From: Armillaria gallica | Lineage: Eukaryota; Basidiomycota; Agaricomycetes; Agaricales; Physalacriaceae | DNA length: 64,000 bases | NCBI GenBank assembly: GCA_037576215.1 | Contig: JBANDB010000008.1 | Coordinates: 62,001-126,000, forward strand | Direction: 5' to 3' | In this document: positions 1 through 12,641 of the stretch, piece by piece | How positions within the stretch are numbered: the stretch's first letter is position 1 | How the letters are laid out: each line of letters opens with the position of its first letter | Program-made: the position numbers and the translations under genes | The notes under the pieces: model-generated | Seen by the model: the letters and a program-made list of their open reading frames with translations, nothing else | The model's database searches: none | What the model was told of the DNA's origin: nothing

Positions 1-1039
1 AGTCGGCAGACGACTACGAATCTGCGAAATAGTGCTTGAGTAGGCAAATGAGCGGCAGAACGTCCGGGGTTCGCTAGGCGCCTTTTCGTGTGTGGCAGGT
101 TGAACGTTGGGTGGTCATTCTTCATCGCATCAGGGTCAACATGCGCACTAGGCTGCCAATCTGTGGCCAATCTGAATTTGTTGCCGTTTGCTGAAACATC
201 AAGCGGCGCTTAGCTCCAGGAACTTGATGAACATCGAACAATACAGACATCAACACCGCGTACCTTCACAAAAACTGTCAACCTTGATCGGCCCACAGCC
301 TGTCGCGTTCGAAATTGTATCAGTCTGTGCTTAGACGGTGCTCTAGGTGAGATGTTTATAGAAAGAGGAGCGACATACACACTGAGATTTTGTCATTTTT
401 TTAGCGACGGGGAATTGAACAGAGGTGGTTAGCCTGTACGGCAGCGATATTTAATTGACTCGTGTTCGATGAATCCAGGTGCCACGGAGAATGGACGCAG
501 AAACGCCGCACTAGATTCAACACGAGTTTCCTGAGGTGCGCCCTCTTTCCTAAGCGCCCGGACCGTATCAATATTTTTGAAAATTTTGTTTTCTCGATGA
601 TCGGCGCTGCCTATCGCTGACGCATTGAAAAAATGACTTCGCGTCAGCCGAGTTTGTGAAGAAGATAGTGACCTTTGAGAACAGTCCGTTCATCCAGGAA
701 TGACGGAAGAGTCACAAGCGCCGAAAGATCTCCGAGAATAGGGAAAGGAAGTGCCAGATGTATGCGAGCAGAATGTGCCTTGAAAACCTCGAGGAACGGG
801 CGTTCAGGCCCTTTGATCGTTAAGCGCTATTCTGAATTGCTTTCCCATGAGCTCGCCATTCCCTGAAAGTAACATGGTTACAGCAATTGTTCGGCACCTA
901 TCCAGGGCCATTTACTTCTCGACGACATGAGCACAAATAGGGAACACTTTTGTAAATAGCCCACAGGTGATCCTAAGAGAAAAATAAGGATGATCTGTAA
1001 CGGAATGGTACAACATCACAAAACAGCATCTGCGCACAT
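1..1039. other. No gene recognised
   Basis: Only short, unconvincing open frames are present. I see no conserved motif, no RNA gene and no repeat that matches the rest of the window. The interval ends where similarity to the 29.9-kb side of the inverted duplication begins. Confidence 0.5.
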
Positions 1040-1054
1040 GGGTGAGCCAAAATT

Positions 1055-1509
1055 CGAAGGACGGTTCAAAAAGGTACCTTGGGACATATTAATTACAGAT
1101 CTCTCCGTTAGCCCGACGTTCAAAATGCTCTCGTATGTGGTAAGGAAGCATGGTCCCTCAATTATTCGCACTATACGCCCTTGATCAGACCTACTATAAA
1201 TGCAATGTCAGTAAGGTACGCAACGCATCGGAAGACAACATGCATTCAACCTATTATCGCCCCACGGTAACTTCTGAACGAGTACCCACGTCCTTTGTTC
1301 TCTTACTGTACTGTGGTATAAGCTGGAATTTTAATAATTTCAAACATGGAAATGCCTACATACCTCGTCGGGAACTTCAATCAATCATCGCCGGTCGAAT
1401 TCGAAACGTGGGGAGCACTCCGAATGTCTGTGTTCTTGATCAATGGCTGGTGATCGTCCTCGATGAAAGCCGGTTTGCCATTCTCGATACTGGTGATACG
1501 GTCAGATAG
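1055..1509 (+). pseudogene. Decayed coding-like segment, left copy
   Basis: Family not recognised. Two reading-frame pieces here (around 1060-1184 and 1150-1509) match minus-strand pieces at about 29930-29540. Shared short peptides include KVPWDI, TDLSV, SYV and GNAYIPR. The frames are interrupted differently in the two copies, so neither looks like a working gene. The segment sits about 2.2 kb upstream of the caspase gene in both arms and was duplicated with it. It could be the remains of a gene or of a transposon; I cannot tell which. Confidence 0.3.
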
Positions 1510-3668
1510 CTGTGAAGAAGCTAAGACGATGGACACGTACTAAAATCCCAGTACACCTTATCCTGCTCGCGCTGCACGATCTTGATGTTATTTACAGAAA
1601 TGTCTGCAATGAATAAGAGCCATAAGACATGTTTTCCATCCGTGGTTCATCCGGCGCTAAGCGTAAAGTGTAGCTTTTGTTATGCTTTGCCTGCAGCAAT
1701 GGCTGATGCGAGGAGTCCAGACTCAAAGTAACCACCGCACGCTGAAAGCTGAGCGCTGAACCTAGATAGTGGACTTTGAACGTGAAAGATGGAATGGAAG
1801 GTCTAACGTGAGGACATTCTATCCCGGATAGTTCGGATGGGGATCCCAACAGCGTCTTCGTACGGCCGTTGTCACTCGAGACAGGCTTCGATTTGATGAG
1901 CGCGATAGTGGAGATCGTAAAAGCGGGGCGTACTATGTACCGCACCAACGACTTTCTTTTCTGTCGTGCGATAGGGCGTTGGACAGCCGAGGAATTGAAA
2001 ATGCTGGCCATCGTTCCAGAAATGCATGCCGTTGTGGAGAGGGTTTATCCTGCTGACCTGGATACCATCGAGTCGACCTCTTCCTGAGATGACTGGTGTA
2101 ACTTGCGATAGGACTATGATGAGTGCAGCGCTGCCCTTGCACTCAATGGTGTGGATGCAGGGACTGAAAACGGAATAAAGAGGACAGACAAGAATCGCAT
2201 CAGCAGCATCTGCAAATTAAAATAAAATAAACTGAGAATAAATTAGTGGCAAGGTCGATGTAAGTGCACCTGTGTTCGAAGAGACGACCCAACGGCCATC
2301 AGCTCTCCGCCACGGACTGCTCTGTTATGGTGCTTTCGTGCGAAGATCCGGTATGTGCTGAACTACGCTGTTTCAAATCTGACTAAATTCACTTCGTTAG
2401 GCGAGTCCAGAGTGACTGCAGATGAGAAAGAGACGCACAATAAGCTAACAGAGGGAGCGTGACCAATCACCCTTCCTACGAGAAAAGGACGGCGAGATAA
2501 TGTCATTGGTGTTCGTAAACCGAGGAAGAGCTTCTGTCGGATTCTTCCGGCACGGATCTGTCGGTCCGGGACATGTGCACAGCTTTGCTGTGGGGCCAAT
2601 TGATTTGCCGTCTCATTAGTTGGTTTATAGAATCAAGCATGTGAATCAAGCGTGGATTGATTTAATAATCGACATTTCCGCGTTATCGTACGCGTCCGAG
2701 GATACCTTCGTGTGTGCACACTATCAAGGCTACTACCTGTCAATTGATTGACTTTCATGCCTCACTGTTGAGTTTCTCTACACGGCTTGTTTTACTGTGT
2801 AACTACTCATACGATCTTCATATCATTGTAGTTCTTCAGGCCTTAACGCCTACTAACACTTAGCCAGCCATTACAGCAAATTAGAGATAAATACCCTGTG
2901 AGTCTGGACACAAGATTTCGAAATCGGATACGAGGAAAATATGTCCAGCACAAGTCGCGCCTACTAAGTATGCTGAGTAATGGGCTAAGCGTATTTTTGA
3001 TCTACAGAAGTAAATTTGTGGTCTGTGAGTAATTTTCTCCTCCCCACGTTGTACACAATTCTTGCCTCGTCTCTCATTTTTATTAATACAGTTATTCGAA
3101 GGCAGAATTCAGAAATCATTTGGTTATCACTTATGCGACTTTGACTGCATACGAAACCATGTGAGTGGCTTTCTCTATCCGGCCGCCGAAGAAAATAACC
3201 AAATTTATACCTCGGGACTTCCCAGGTTCACGTATCCTTTTAAGACGGAACCTTCTACAAGCTTACTTAGGATTATCTGTGTCCAATCAGGCACTATCCC
3301 GACAGTTCCGTCACAAGCGCAGAAATCTACTAATTTACCAAAATACGAAATTTTCATATTGTGACTGGATATTCGATTTCCCGCGGCATATAACCCGATT
3401 CTCCCTACACAAACTATTCGGTAGTCATGTTAAAGTAATCAGAATGTCCTTACTGAACCACGACGCCAGCGAGTTTTATTAACACAACGGAGCTGGAGTT
3501 AAACGGACCGCCGCCAACAAGAAATCGATTCTTCGCGGCAATGTAATCTCCAAAAAAAGCAAGGAAACCAGCGAGGCACGTTCTACGTTTGCCTATTTCG
3601 GTCATGACTCATTCGACGGTAGCTTAGCAAGCACATAGTAGCTGCTGTTAGACTCTTATTTTACCTTG

Positions 3669-5408
3669 ATGCGACCCAAGCCAACGAAGGAAAGAGCAGC
3701 CAGCTCAACAGAGCTCGATACAGATTCCACGGATGCAGCTGATCAGGTGCCCTTCGAAAACACCCCGTTCGATCAAGGGCCAACATCGTACACCGACGCT
3801 GGAAAATCACTGCCACACGAAGACGACACCCCCACCTCCAAATTCTTAGGACTACTTCAACAGGCCTTGGTAAATGTATGGAGTGCCATGGCGGCGACAG
3901 TCCAACACGTTCTTCAGATTGTTCGTTCCCTTCCGCTTCTTTCGAGATGAGGTAGACTAATCAGCTGTAGGATCATCGCTTTTCATGTGATTTATTGCGC
4001 CGCAACAATAATGCCTCAGTATTGAGGGGTTTCGCATCCGTAAACTCATACTCAGTAAGTTATAATCGTTTTCGATCCCTCGGGCCCCGTTGTAACTGTT
4101 TCTTAGTCCGGCAAGGCACTCGCAGACGACCACATAATGCAGCTTACAATGGAAGAGATCGACACAGACCAAGGAGAGCTTCTCCAGCAAGCGAGATTGA
4201 AGGCCCTGTCTGAGCCCGATGATGTTCACGCTGATCAGGAGTACAAGGACCGCCACCGTGGATGGGCTCGACTCTTTCAACGTGCCAACAGATTTCGACT
4301 ACGTCCCCTACAACTCATAGCGAATATAGCAAAGCGACGATTGCCGTTCTCTGGTCATGGTGTGAGTAAAGGGCCCGAATTGTGGTGCCTACGAACTCTC
4401 ATACTGATGAATGTTTCATAGTCCCCGGGAAGCAGCAAAACGTTTGACAGTTATCGATTTTGGTGTGTACTCATCGGTATTGACGGGTATAACCATCCAT
4501 TCAAGCTGGATGGTTGCGCTGCAGACGTGCAGATAATGGAGGATTATATGATTGGCATTTTAGGTGTGCCAAGAGAACAAATCCAGCGGTTGGTTGGAGA
4601 ACGATCCGATACTTCTTCAAAATCTATTCCAAAGGATGGTCTCCATCCTACTCGAGTCAATATCGTGAATACACTCCACGGACTCTCCACCAACTCCGCG
4701 ATCAAAAAGGGCGACAGCATCGTCATATTCTTCTCGGGGCATGGTTCGAGTTACCAATGTCGAGACTGTCGCCACACGATCTGTGGGGACACCGAGTCCT
4801 CCTCTGAATTGTCCTCATCCCCCGATTCCGCTTCAGAAATCGAATTCCACAAGGATCGTTGTCCCATAGAAGCACTCTGCCCGATCGACCGCGGCACCCT
4901 TGATGATAAAGGAGTTCCTATCCCCGACATCAGCGACCGAGAGATAAACAACATCCTAAAAAAAATTTATGAGGCTACGGAGGCTCACATTACTGTTATC
5001 CTGGATTGCTGTCACTCTGGCGGTACCACAAAAGCACCACTACTAGATGGAAATGCACGCGTCATCCGTTCGCTGGGGGAAGAATCATTTGTCCGGATGC
5101 TCGACTCCGCAGAGGAATCCATGGGAGACTGGTCCGGATATCGTGATGTATGGGAAACAAAGTGGTGCCCAGACATGGGGTCCCACGTCGTGTTGGCCGC
5201 ATGTCGGGACTACCAGTTTGCTAAAGAGATGCAGTACGGTGGAGGCGGATACAAGGGGATTTTCACAGCAGGGCTCGTGAAGACCCTTAAATCTGGTAGC
5301 TTGAGCGAAGGATCTACTTACGTAGACCTTATCGAAGCGCTCCCGCAATGGGACTACCAGACACCTGTTGTTGCTGGAAGGAGAAAGAACGAGCGCCTTT
5401 GGTACTAG
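3669..5408 (+). CDS. Caspase-like (peptidase C14) protein, copy A
   Basis: A predicted cysteine protease of the caspase/metacaspase clan, expected to cut after basic or acidic residues and to act in stress or regulated cell death; the substrate is unknown. Proposed exons are 3669-3920, 4107-4361 and 4422-5408 (introns of 186 and 60 bp, both phase 0), giving about 497 residues. Exon 3 holds a complete C14 domain: a VLIGIDGY start strand, the catalytic His in FFSGHG (codon 4740-4742), the catalytic Cys in ILDCCHSGG (codon 5010-5012), and the closing strand TPVVAGRRKNERLWY at the C-terminus. Exons 1-2 encode an acidic, Ser/Thr-rich N-terminus followed by helical segments, with no domain I know. 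The ATG at 3669 is chosen because copy C has the same start context (TTTACCTTGATG). The frame is intact. Intron 1 is long and has an internal CTCAGTAAGT, so alternative splicing is possible. Confidence 0.8.
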
Positions 5409-8400
5409 GCCATTCGGTAAGTTTTATATGGTATTTTCGGGTCGATTGTAAAACATTGTTACGAACATCTTTACTTTGGGGGAGTAGTGTAAACTGTCAT
5501 TGAATGATATATTAAATCAATTCAGGTTTCCTATGCATCAGTTACCCACGGTAGGGCCCAGACACCAGCTGCAAATACTTACAGGAACGAAGCTAACTAT
5601 GACTGTTCGACAACCTGGCCATCTCGGCCTAATCCGTTAGACCTGTGTAGTGGGCGCCTCAAAATCGTGATAGAAATGAATTAAAAACAGGCCTGGGGTA
5701 TGGAAGCGATGCCAAAAGAAACTAGGATTACTGTACTAAGATATTCTTTTTTACCTTAAGGTTATAACTTGGGCGGCAATCTGTTTCATCAAAAACAGAA
5801 CTATTGGTAGGCATCGTATGTATTCATCAGAATTGTATTGGCGTGTTTATTACCTCTCACAAGAACAAAGAACTGGTAAGGCACGGCTCCATCCAGGAAT
5901 GATACGTACATCATTCATCGAATTCAAGGAGACAGGAACATCGGGCCTAGTTGGACCTCAGTGCGTTTTCAAAACTATTAAGTGTGCTCCGTTACACTAG
6001 CAACAGCCGCTAACTACGAAAGCTTCGTGCAGTAGGGGGCCACTTCTGTGATCAGGGTTGTGAAACACGCTTATTTGGTAGTAAAGCAGCGATTATCATG
6101 ACCTGTCAAGACCGAGTAACTCACTGATCTTCCAACAGTTCTCATATAGGCGATGAACAGTTGCGCAAAGTGACCATTGCTACCGCTTTCCAACGAAGGT
6201 CAATATAGTTTCCGTACGGCTCAAACACAGCTACAAGGCGCTAAAATACACATCATTACGTACATACTTCCATTGTCGATGTTGAATAGCGTCAAACGCT
6301 GCCGCTGCCGCTGTTAACACATGGACTGTGTAAACGCTGCAATCCAATTTATTTTATGATCCAACAGAAGGGAACACACAACCCGAATCTATTTATCACA
6401 CGTATCACCCTGCAGTAATTTTTCGATAAGCGCCTTGGACCCCAATTACTTACTTATAGCTGATGGCTTGGCGACTTTCCAGTTTTGCGGGAATCTCAGG
6501 CCTGATGATGATTGCTATGAGGTCTAGCTGCACTCCGTGTCTCGTCATCAATAATTACACCTTTTCCTGGCATAGAAGAGGCACACTTCCACCCTGATCC
6601 TTCGAAACATGTTAGCGTCGACCGACCAGCAGCACCATTATACCGTGAATAGAAATGAGAAATGGATGTACCTACAACTGCAAAGAGCAGCATAGTGGCA
6701 CACTGAAACTTATAATATGCACCGTGCCGTCAATCTAAGTACACGCAGGGACATCAGCTCTGAGCTGAATTTCTTGTAGTTTTCAGCTGGAGGGAGTCGA
6801 CGCTTGAGAGGATAAGAGGTCGCATAATATAGGAGTGGACGAGGTATCGTACATGCAAGATTCTTGCAGAGTGAGGACCAGGAAGTATTGAAATACTTTC
6901 TTGAACAAAGATGACGCAAATACCGGCAATCGGGCCGGACATTGACACGTTTTGACTCGAACTCCGTCGCCCTCTGTCATGCTCTCCATACTCCGAGTTC
7001 CATTGCAATGCAGCGAGTCAGCCATGGCAACCTCTTCACCGATATCAGAGTCTCACCACATGGTCGTCGTTGCCGTGAAGGACGCTCTAGGTATTTCTTC
7101 TTACTACGGCTGACGACTTTCTGACCACGCGGTCGCCGGTGACCAACACGATGTCATCTCATTCTCCAGAACATGAACGATGCGGCAAAGGGAGCCCCTA
7201 TCCGACTCAACTTTTTCTCGGTTTTTTCGACATTGTCAATGCCGACTTGACCAAATTTAGGTCCGTTTCGAGCCATCTCCTCTTTCTCTAATAGATCTCT
7301 CGAATACCGTTGACGGCGACAACGATGAAGTGCAAGAGCAGAGGGGAGTCATATTACGATAACAAGGTACGCATTTCATTATTATGAAGTAGGAAATATT
7401 ATCCATGCACATATAAGCAGGCGAAGATAGTGCCGAAGGGGTTGAAAAGAGGTGCATTATAAGGGCGAGAATTTTGCGCTTCGTAGCTGCTGGCACGTAC
7501 AGTTTCCTCGTCTCATCTGGCTGAGAGCTCAGCGCTCAATGCTCATCCTTACGCTAGGCAGTTCTGATGGAAACTGCTCCTTCACTGGAAGCGTAGAGTC
7601 AACGCGCCAGCAATCACTACCTCCCAGCAAGTTTGCTTCTTGGCCGCTCGACATGTCTCCTATAAATATCTACTACTCGTCGGAAGGAAAAGCCGAATTC
7701 CACAGTTTGCGCTACCGAGGCCCTCGACCTCGACCTTTTCATCAAAGCTGCTAGTTTTTCACCCATAAGATACAACGACGTCAGCCAGAGTAAAGGAAGA
7801 CAGTGTGCGACAAGTCATGGAGATATCCAGTAAGTGGATTTCTTCAAACCATCTCGATCACCTCTTAAAGGCTTTGCAGGTTTTGGTACAGTGTTGCCGT
7901 AATGATTCTGCAGTTCATGCCGCTCGTTTGGTCTAAGTATTTTGTTGAACCACGCTCAAGGTATGTTCAGTCTTAATATTGCATTTCGATGATGTTTACC
8001 CGAAGAACAGACGTGTCGAGATGTCTTCGAATTCCATACTGCTGTTCAACGGCGATATCGTAGCTGCGAGTGTTCTTCTATGCACGAGGCCTTTTGTCTT
8101 GATATTTACTATATGTTCGTCCCTTGGCCGTACTTCTTTTTGTCTCCCCTAACGTATCTCAACGGGTTATCCAGGGCATCAACGATTATATTTACGTGTG
8201 GATCTGTTCACCTCGAGTCACACCCCTCACCCTTCAGTCCGCTCCAACTCGTCCATGCAGCCTTTCATTCAAACTACTCGTCGACCCATGGCTCACAGCA
8301 CCAGTGCGGTCTGTCATCCGCCTAGCATCCTTCAATACGCCTGTCGCTTCAGCGAGGGGGAAAGCTTCAACTGCATTCGCTCTCGAACAGGCGTATGAAA

Positions 8401-11400
8401 TGACTGGATGAGCTGTGAACGGAGTACCGCTGGGACTCTCCATGGATCACGAGGGAGCAGGGATTCTTGCTAGCCAAATGGGTTGATTTGACGGGTGCGA
8501 CAAACACGTCGAGCCCTAGCGAGGTGCAGCCAAAGAACTCATTGTTTATTGATGATACAGATCATGTTCCAGACGTGCATATAGTCAACAGTTGCCTTGT
8601 CTCGACACCTTTTTATGACTTGAACCGTAAGGTAAAAACTAGCAACTCGTGAAAATATGTATTAACATTCACTACCCTCCAATTGCAGTACGGTTTTTCA
8701 GCAGGCTGGTCGCTCCTGGTGGGATCACAGTCCGTGCAAGGGTGCTCTCAGGCAGACTGCGTCGTGTCTATTTGGTTTAACATTTTCTAGTATTTTCGAA
8801 ATCACAGCTGAGCTCTTTAACCCATCTGTTTTCCGAATCTAAGAGGAAGACGCTTTCCACCGTGCGGCATTTGAGAAAGTTCTCTGCGTAGCCGATTGCA
8901 GTGTCCGCTTCTCGACCTTCACAAATCGTATCTGACGATACTCGGTCCGATATGATCCGGACCTTTGTCCTTGATCATGCTCTGTTTGGAAACTCTGAGT
9001 ATTAGCTTCTTTGGATCGTTCAAAAATAGTGTCGGAGGATGTGCAGGCTCGCCAGAATTTCGAACTGTTATACCTGCCTCAAGTTCGCTTATACCCTGAT
9101 CATTAGAGTCGTTCAAAATGTATCGGATGTGTCAGGCGACTGGAACCAAGTACAAACGGTGTCGTGCTGCAAAGACTCTTTAGTTCATGTGGTTTTGACA
9201 CAGGCCATGATTCAACAGCCTACGAACCCTTGCGGTGATAAGTTCCTTTACGGAAGCTAACAGGATTTATTCTTGTTTCCATGAGATGCTGTTAGGCGTC
9301 CAAGGTACAACTTGAATTGAGGCGATAGGAAGTTGTTGCAGGACGCACCCTGAAACAGTGATCTTGAACGTGGTATCTGATAACCCTTGGCAAGAGGACA
9401 GCCAATACAAAGAGTTTGGTATTGATTCCGGATATTAAATCAGAAAATTCCTTCCGGGAGGCATGGAAGGCCGGCAAATAATATCTGCGTACCGTGTTTT
9501 TTTCCAGCGCGTGCTAAGGAAGATAAATCAGCTGAAGAAAAAGAGAACGTTTTAGTGGTTCATGGCCTTTAACTTCTGAGACTGGTGGAACATTCAGAAA
9601 AGTTGGAGCGATTCGGACTGGAGTTGAAACTGAATTCCAGGAGTATTTTTAGCACGACAGATACTGAGTGAAAGTAACAATATACTGACCTTCCTGCATC
9701 GATCCGCGGAACCGTTTTATCAAGGACTATATCCGTCTTTTCAACTACTATGCAGCGTCTGTTCGGTGATGACTATGTAGTGTTACATCAGGTTCTAAAA
9801 AGTAAATAAGCCCAAAGACAGTGTGTATGAAGCAGTCTCCGCTTACTGCGAAGCACAAACTCGAGAAGTTATTGTTCATCATCCGTATCAATTTGGACTT
9901 TGTTAGCAAGGGTTGACCGGTTTCAGGAGTTCAGGGTTCCGAGTCCTGTTGCTTCTCAGCTTGTGTGAATGTTGGCACAATTCTGGAACTACTACAACTA
10001 TCTTCGAGATCACTAGATAGCGTGAGCTTAGAAAAGGTACGATTGCTGAGGGCTGTGACCTCGAAAACGCTTGGACCGAAGGGATCTAGACTCGTCGTGA
10101 TACCCGGGAGTATTGGTCGTGACCTCTATCCAGGAATACGACTGTCTCCTCACACGTAGATGAGCGGATGATCAAATGCATGCCTTGACAACAGACGCGC
10201 TAACCCCTACGTCTGCGAAGAAAAATCTCAGGTAATGCCCGTCCATCCTTTGACAGGAGTGATGGATGGAGAACAAGCACCCAGGGATCTGGAGACAGCC
10301 AGCGGCGTATGATATGAACGTAGCAAATCAGACACGGCGATGCTATCGCACGGTCGAAATCTTTGCTTCTTTTCTCTTCAGGGAAAGACGGCATTTTATC
10401 CCAGCTATATCAAAAGAATATTCCTGACTACGACGTGTGAGGATTCTAGCTTCCCGTAATATTGACCTCAGAGCCGTGTATGTTTCAAGTATGTTCTCTT
10501 ATGGATTTGCGTCAGGGTGTGTATTTGCCTATATCTCAGCTATTTCGGTAGGGATATCGGAATATGTATCGCTGGATATTTTGTAGCTGGCATGTAGCCA
10601 TTGCTAGATGTAATCCCATCCTGCTATTGTCTTTATTTACGTCCATCCCAGTGCTTCTAACACGGTGAAAGAAGACAAGTACTTAACCATGATAGGAAGG
10701 ACCAATCCCACCAATTTTCAGGCTCCGGTGGTGATGATGTGGTCTCAATCATATAAAATAGACTGGGAACGTGCCTGGACTTAGAGAACATTAGTAATTA
10801 GGGCTTGAGTAAAGCTGTAGCCTGTGCTATGTCGTCCCCGCATTATGCTGTGAAGCTATTTTTGGGGTAGTAGGACCCCAAGGACCGTCTAAGTTAGGAA
10901 TCATTTCTACCCCAAATGGCGTCATGGGATAAGGCCCCGCTGGTGAAACTGCTATGAAATAAGCTGATTACCTACAAAAATTTTGCTGGTGTTCGTTTGA
11001 TGCCGCATGCAGAACAGTTTAAAAAGGGTCCAACCTCGGCTTCGAAGGATACCTAATTCCCAGTCATCTCGGAGAAACTACCTCACAGGCGCAATGGTGA
11101 ACGCAGAACCTGGTTCATTGAAGAAATTCGTCTCAGACGGTTTGGACATCGACTTTCCCCTTGTAAATGACTGACAGTCGTCACCAGCATTGAAGGGATC
11201 GGCATCAACCGTGGTGGTCTCGTATAGACTACAACTTCCTGTTGTGCGTGTTGTTCCCATTTCCGGTGAGCTTACTATCATACTTGTTCGCTTTTTCAGT
11301 TTCACTATACCCACACTCAATCCCCAGAGACGTCCTCACGGACCATAGCAGACACTGAAGTCCTGGTATGCCTCTGTTTTTACTGGCTCGGGTTCTATAC

Positions 11401-11404
11401 TCAG
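5409..11404. other. No gene recognised between caspase copies A and B
   Basis: The first 1.5 kb is the downstream flank that belongs to the inverted duplication. From about 6.9 to 11.4 kb there are only short open frames on both strands without recognisable motifs, and I found no transposon ends, RNA genes or tandem arrays. Confidence 0.45.
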
Positions 11405-12641
11405 ATTCAAGATAAGGTCAACGATAGATATGAGAAACTCGAAGACGTCACGCAGAATGCGGAGATTCATAGCAGCGACAAACCGCTTAAGGAAAGGCGC
11501 CTAGACAGGCTGAATGGGCCAAGCATCTCACCGTGCCTTATTCGGATCCTGCTTGAAAGAGCTGCTCGTTCTTTGCAGGCGTTGTTATCTGAGCACGTTC
11601 TTCCTTTCCCAGGGATGCCCGGTTACAAGTCGAAATCTTGGCAACTCAGCAATATAATTCAGGATGGAACAGTTGTAAGTGCTAGGTCTATATGTATTGT
11701 CGCTGGCTCAGTTGTAGAACCAGCCTCGCATCAGTGCCTGTCGACTTTACGCTGTCCTGATCGGAATCGATGCATATAAATCATATCCGTTACGCGGATG
11801 CGTATCAGATGCATTAGCAATGCGGCAATACTTGATAGACGACCTCCACGTGCCGAAAGAGCGCATTCAATGCCTACTTGGTCCCGGAGGTAATTCCCAC
11901 GTGGACTCCTCAATTCCTTCTCGCAGAAATATCATCTCTGCCCTTCTCGATCTTGCACGCAACTCACAAATCGAGGCCGGCGACTGCATAATCATATATT
12001 TCTCAGGCCATGGCACCAGCTACCAATGTGCACGATGTCACGAGTCTATATTGACAGGCGAAAAGCCTGAAAGGGCCTGCCTCAAGTCTCTCTGTCCAAT
12101 CGAGGCTCTTTGTCCCATCGACCGTGAAGCACTTGATACCGACGATACGCCTGTTCCCGACATCAGCGACCGGGAATTCAACTCGATCATTGCACAGATA
12201 TCTCGTGCCAAAGGGAACCGAATTACCGTCATTTTAGATTGCTGTCATTCAGCAAATCTCAACCGATCATTCCCAGAGGAAGGAGCTCGCGCGATTCCTC
12301 CATTACCGCGCGCGTCCTTCGATAAAATGCTCCTTGTCGCAGATCAGAATATGCAACAATTTCCCCATTATCTTTCAATAATTGACGAGGATTGGTTTCC
12401 AAATATGGATTCTCATGTTATTTTGGCTCCATGTGGGGAGTACCAGCTTACTAATGAGAGAAGAGGGACGTCGGGTTTCCATGGTGTTTTTACGCAGTGC
12501 CTGCTTGACACTCTCAGATCGGGCCGGATGGGGAAAGACGCGACGTATACTGATCTCATTGATGATTTGCCGTGGTCAGATTTCCGGACTCCAGTTGTTG
12601 CCGGGAAGCGCAAGAACACACGCCTTTGGTATCAGAATTGA
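11405..12641 (+). CDS. Caspase-like (peptidase C14) protein, copy B (5' end unresolved)
   Basis: A diverged relative of copies A and C. The catalytic domain lies in 11718-12641: VLIGIDAY start strand, His in YFSGHG (codon 12009-12011), Cys in ILDCCHSAN (codon 12243-12245), and a C-terminal TPVVAGKRKNTRLWYQN. An upstream frame, open from about 11266, runs into a donor GTAAGT at 11675. Splicing to the AG at 11717 (43-bp intron) keeps frame and phase 0; the AG at 11734 gives a more usual 60 bp but breaks frame. The upstream exon (proposed 11405-11674) ends near LPFPGMPG, resembling LPFSGHG at the same place in copy A. No first exon or start codon could be placed, so about 397 residues is a lower limit. 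The Gly after CHS seen in A and C is Ala here. The catalytic frame is intact. Confidence 0.68.

Larger units (their letters stand above)
1040..6900 (+). repeat. Left arm of an inverted segmental duplication
   Basis: This stretch aligns in reverse complement with about 24640-29930. Anchors read by eye are: AAGGTACCTTGGGACATAT (1070 on plus; about 29.9 kb on minus); the ATCACTTATGCGAC block (3126 against about 28.8 kb); the leader and first exon of the caspase gene (3630-3920); all of its exons and introns; and a downstream block around 6770-6900 that matches 24655-24760 (CTTCCTGGTC, GCAAGAATCTT). Similarity is patchy outside the exons, so the duplication is old. The arms are 5.3-5.9 kb and now lie about 18 kb apart, with a third caspase-like gene and the gypsy element between them. 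Confidence 0.75.

Noticed and set aside
3669..3950. A separate 93-residue gene ending at the TGA conserved in copies A and C
   Set aside because: The intronic DNA downstream is equally conserved between the copies, so shared ends are not evidence of a protein end; both copies have a GT donor 30 bp earlier that splices in frame.
4012..4052. Possible extra exon in intron 1 of caspase copy A, ending at CTCAGTAAGT, also present in copy C
   Set aside because: The likely exon is 35 bp, which breaks the frame; the direct 186-bp phase-0 intron joins both copies in frame. Left as possible alternative splicing.
8080..8411. Overlapping plus-strand frames of 66-95 residues
   Set aside because: Three frames are open at once over the same 300 bp, no motif, and no splice sites that would extend any of them.
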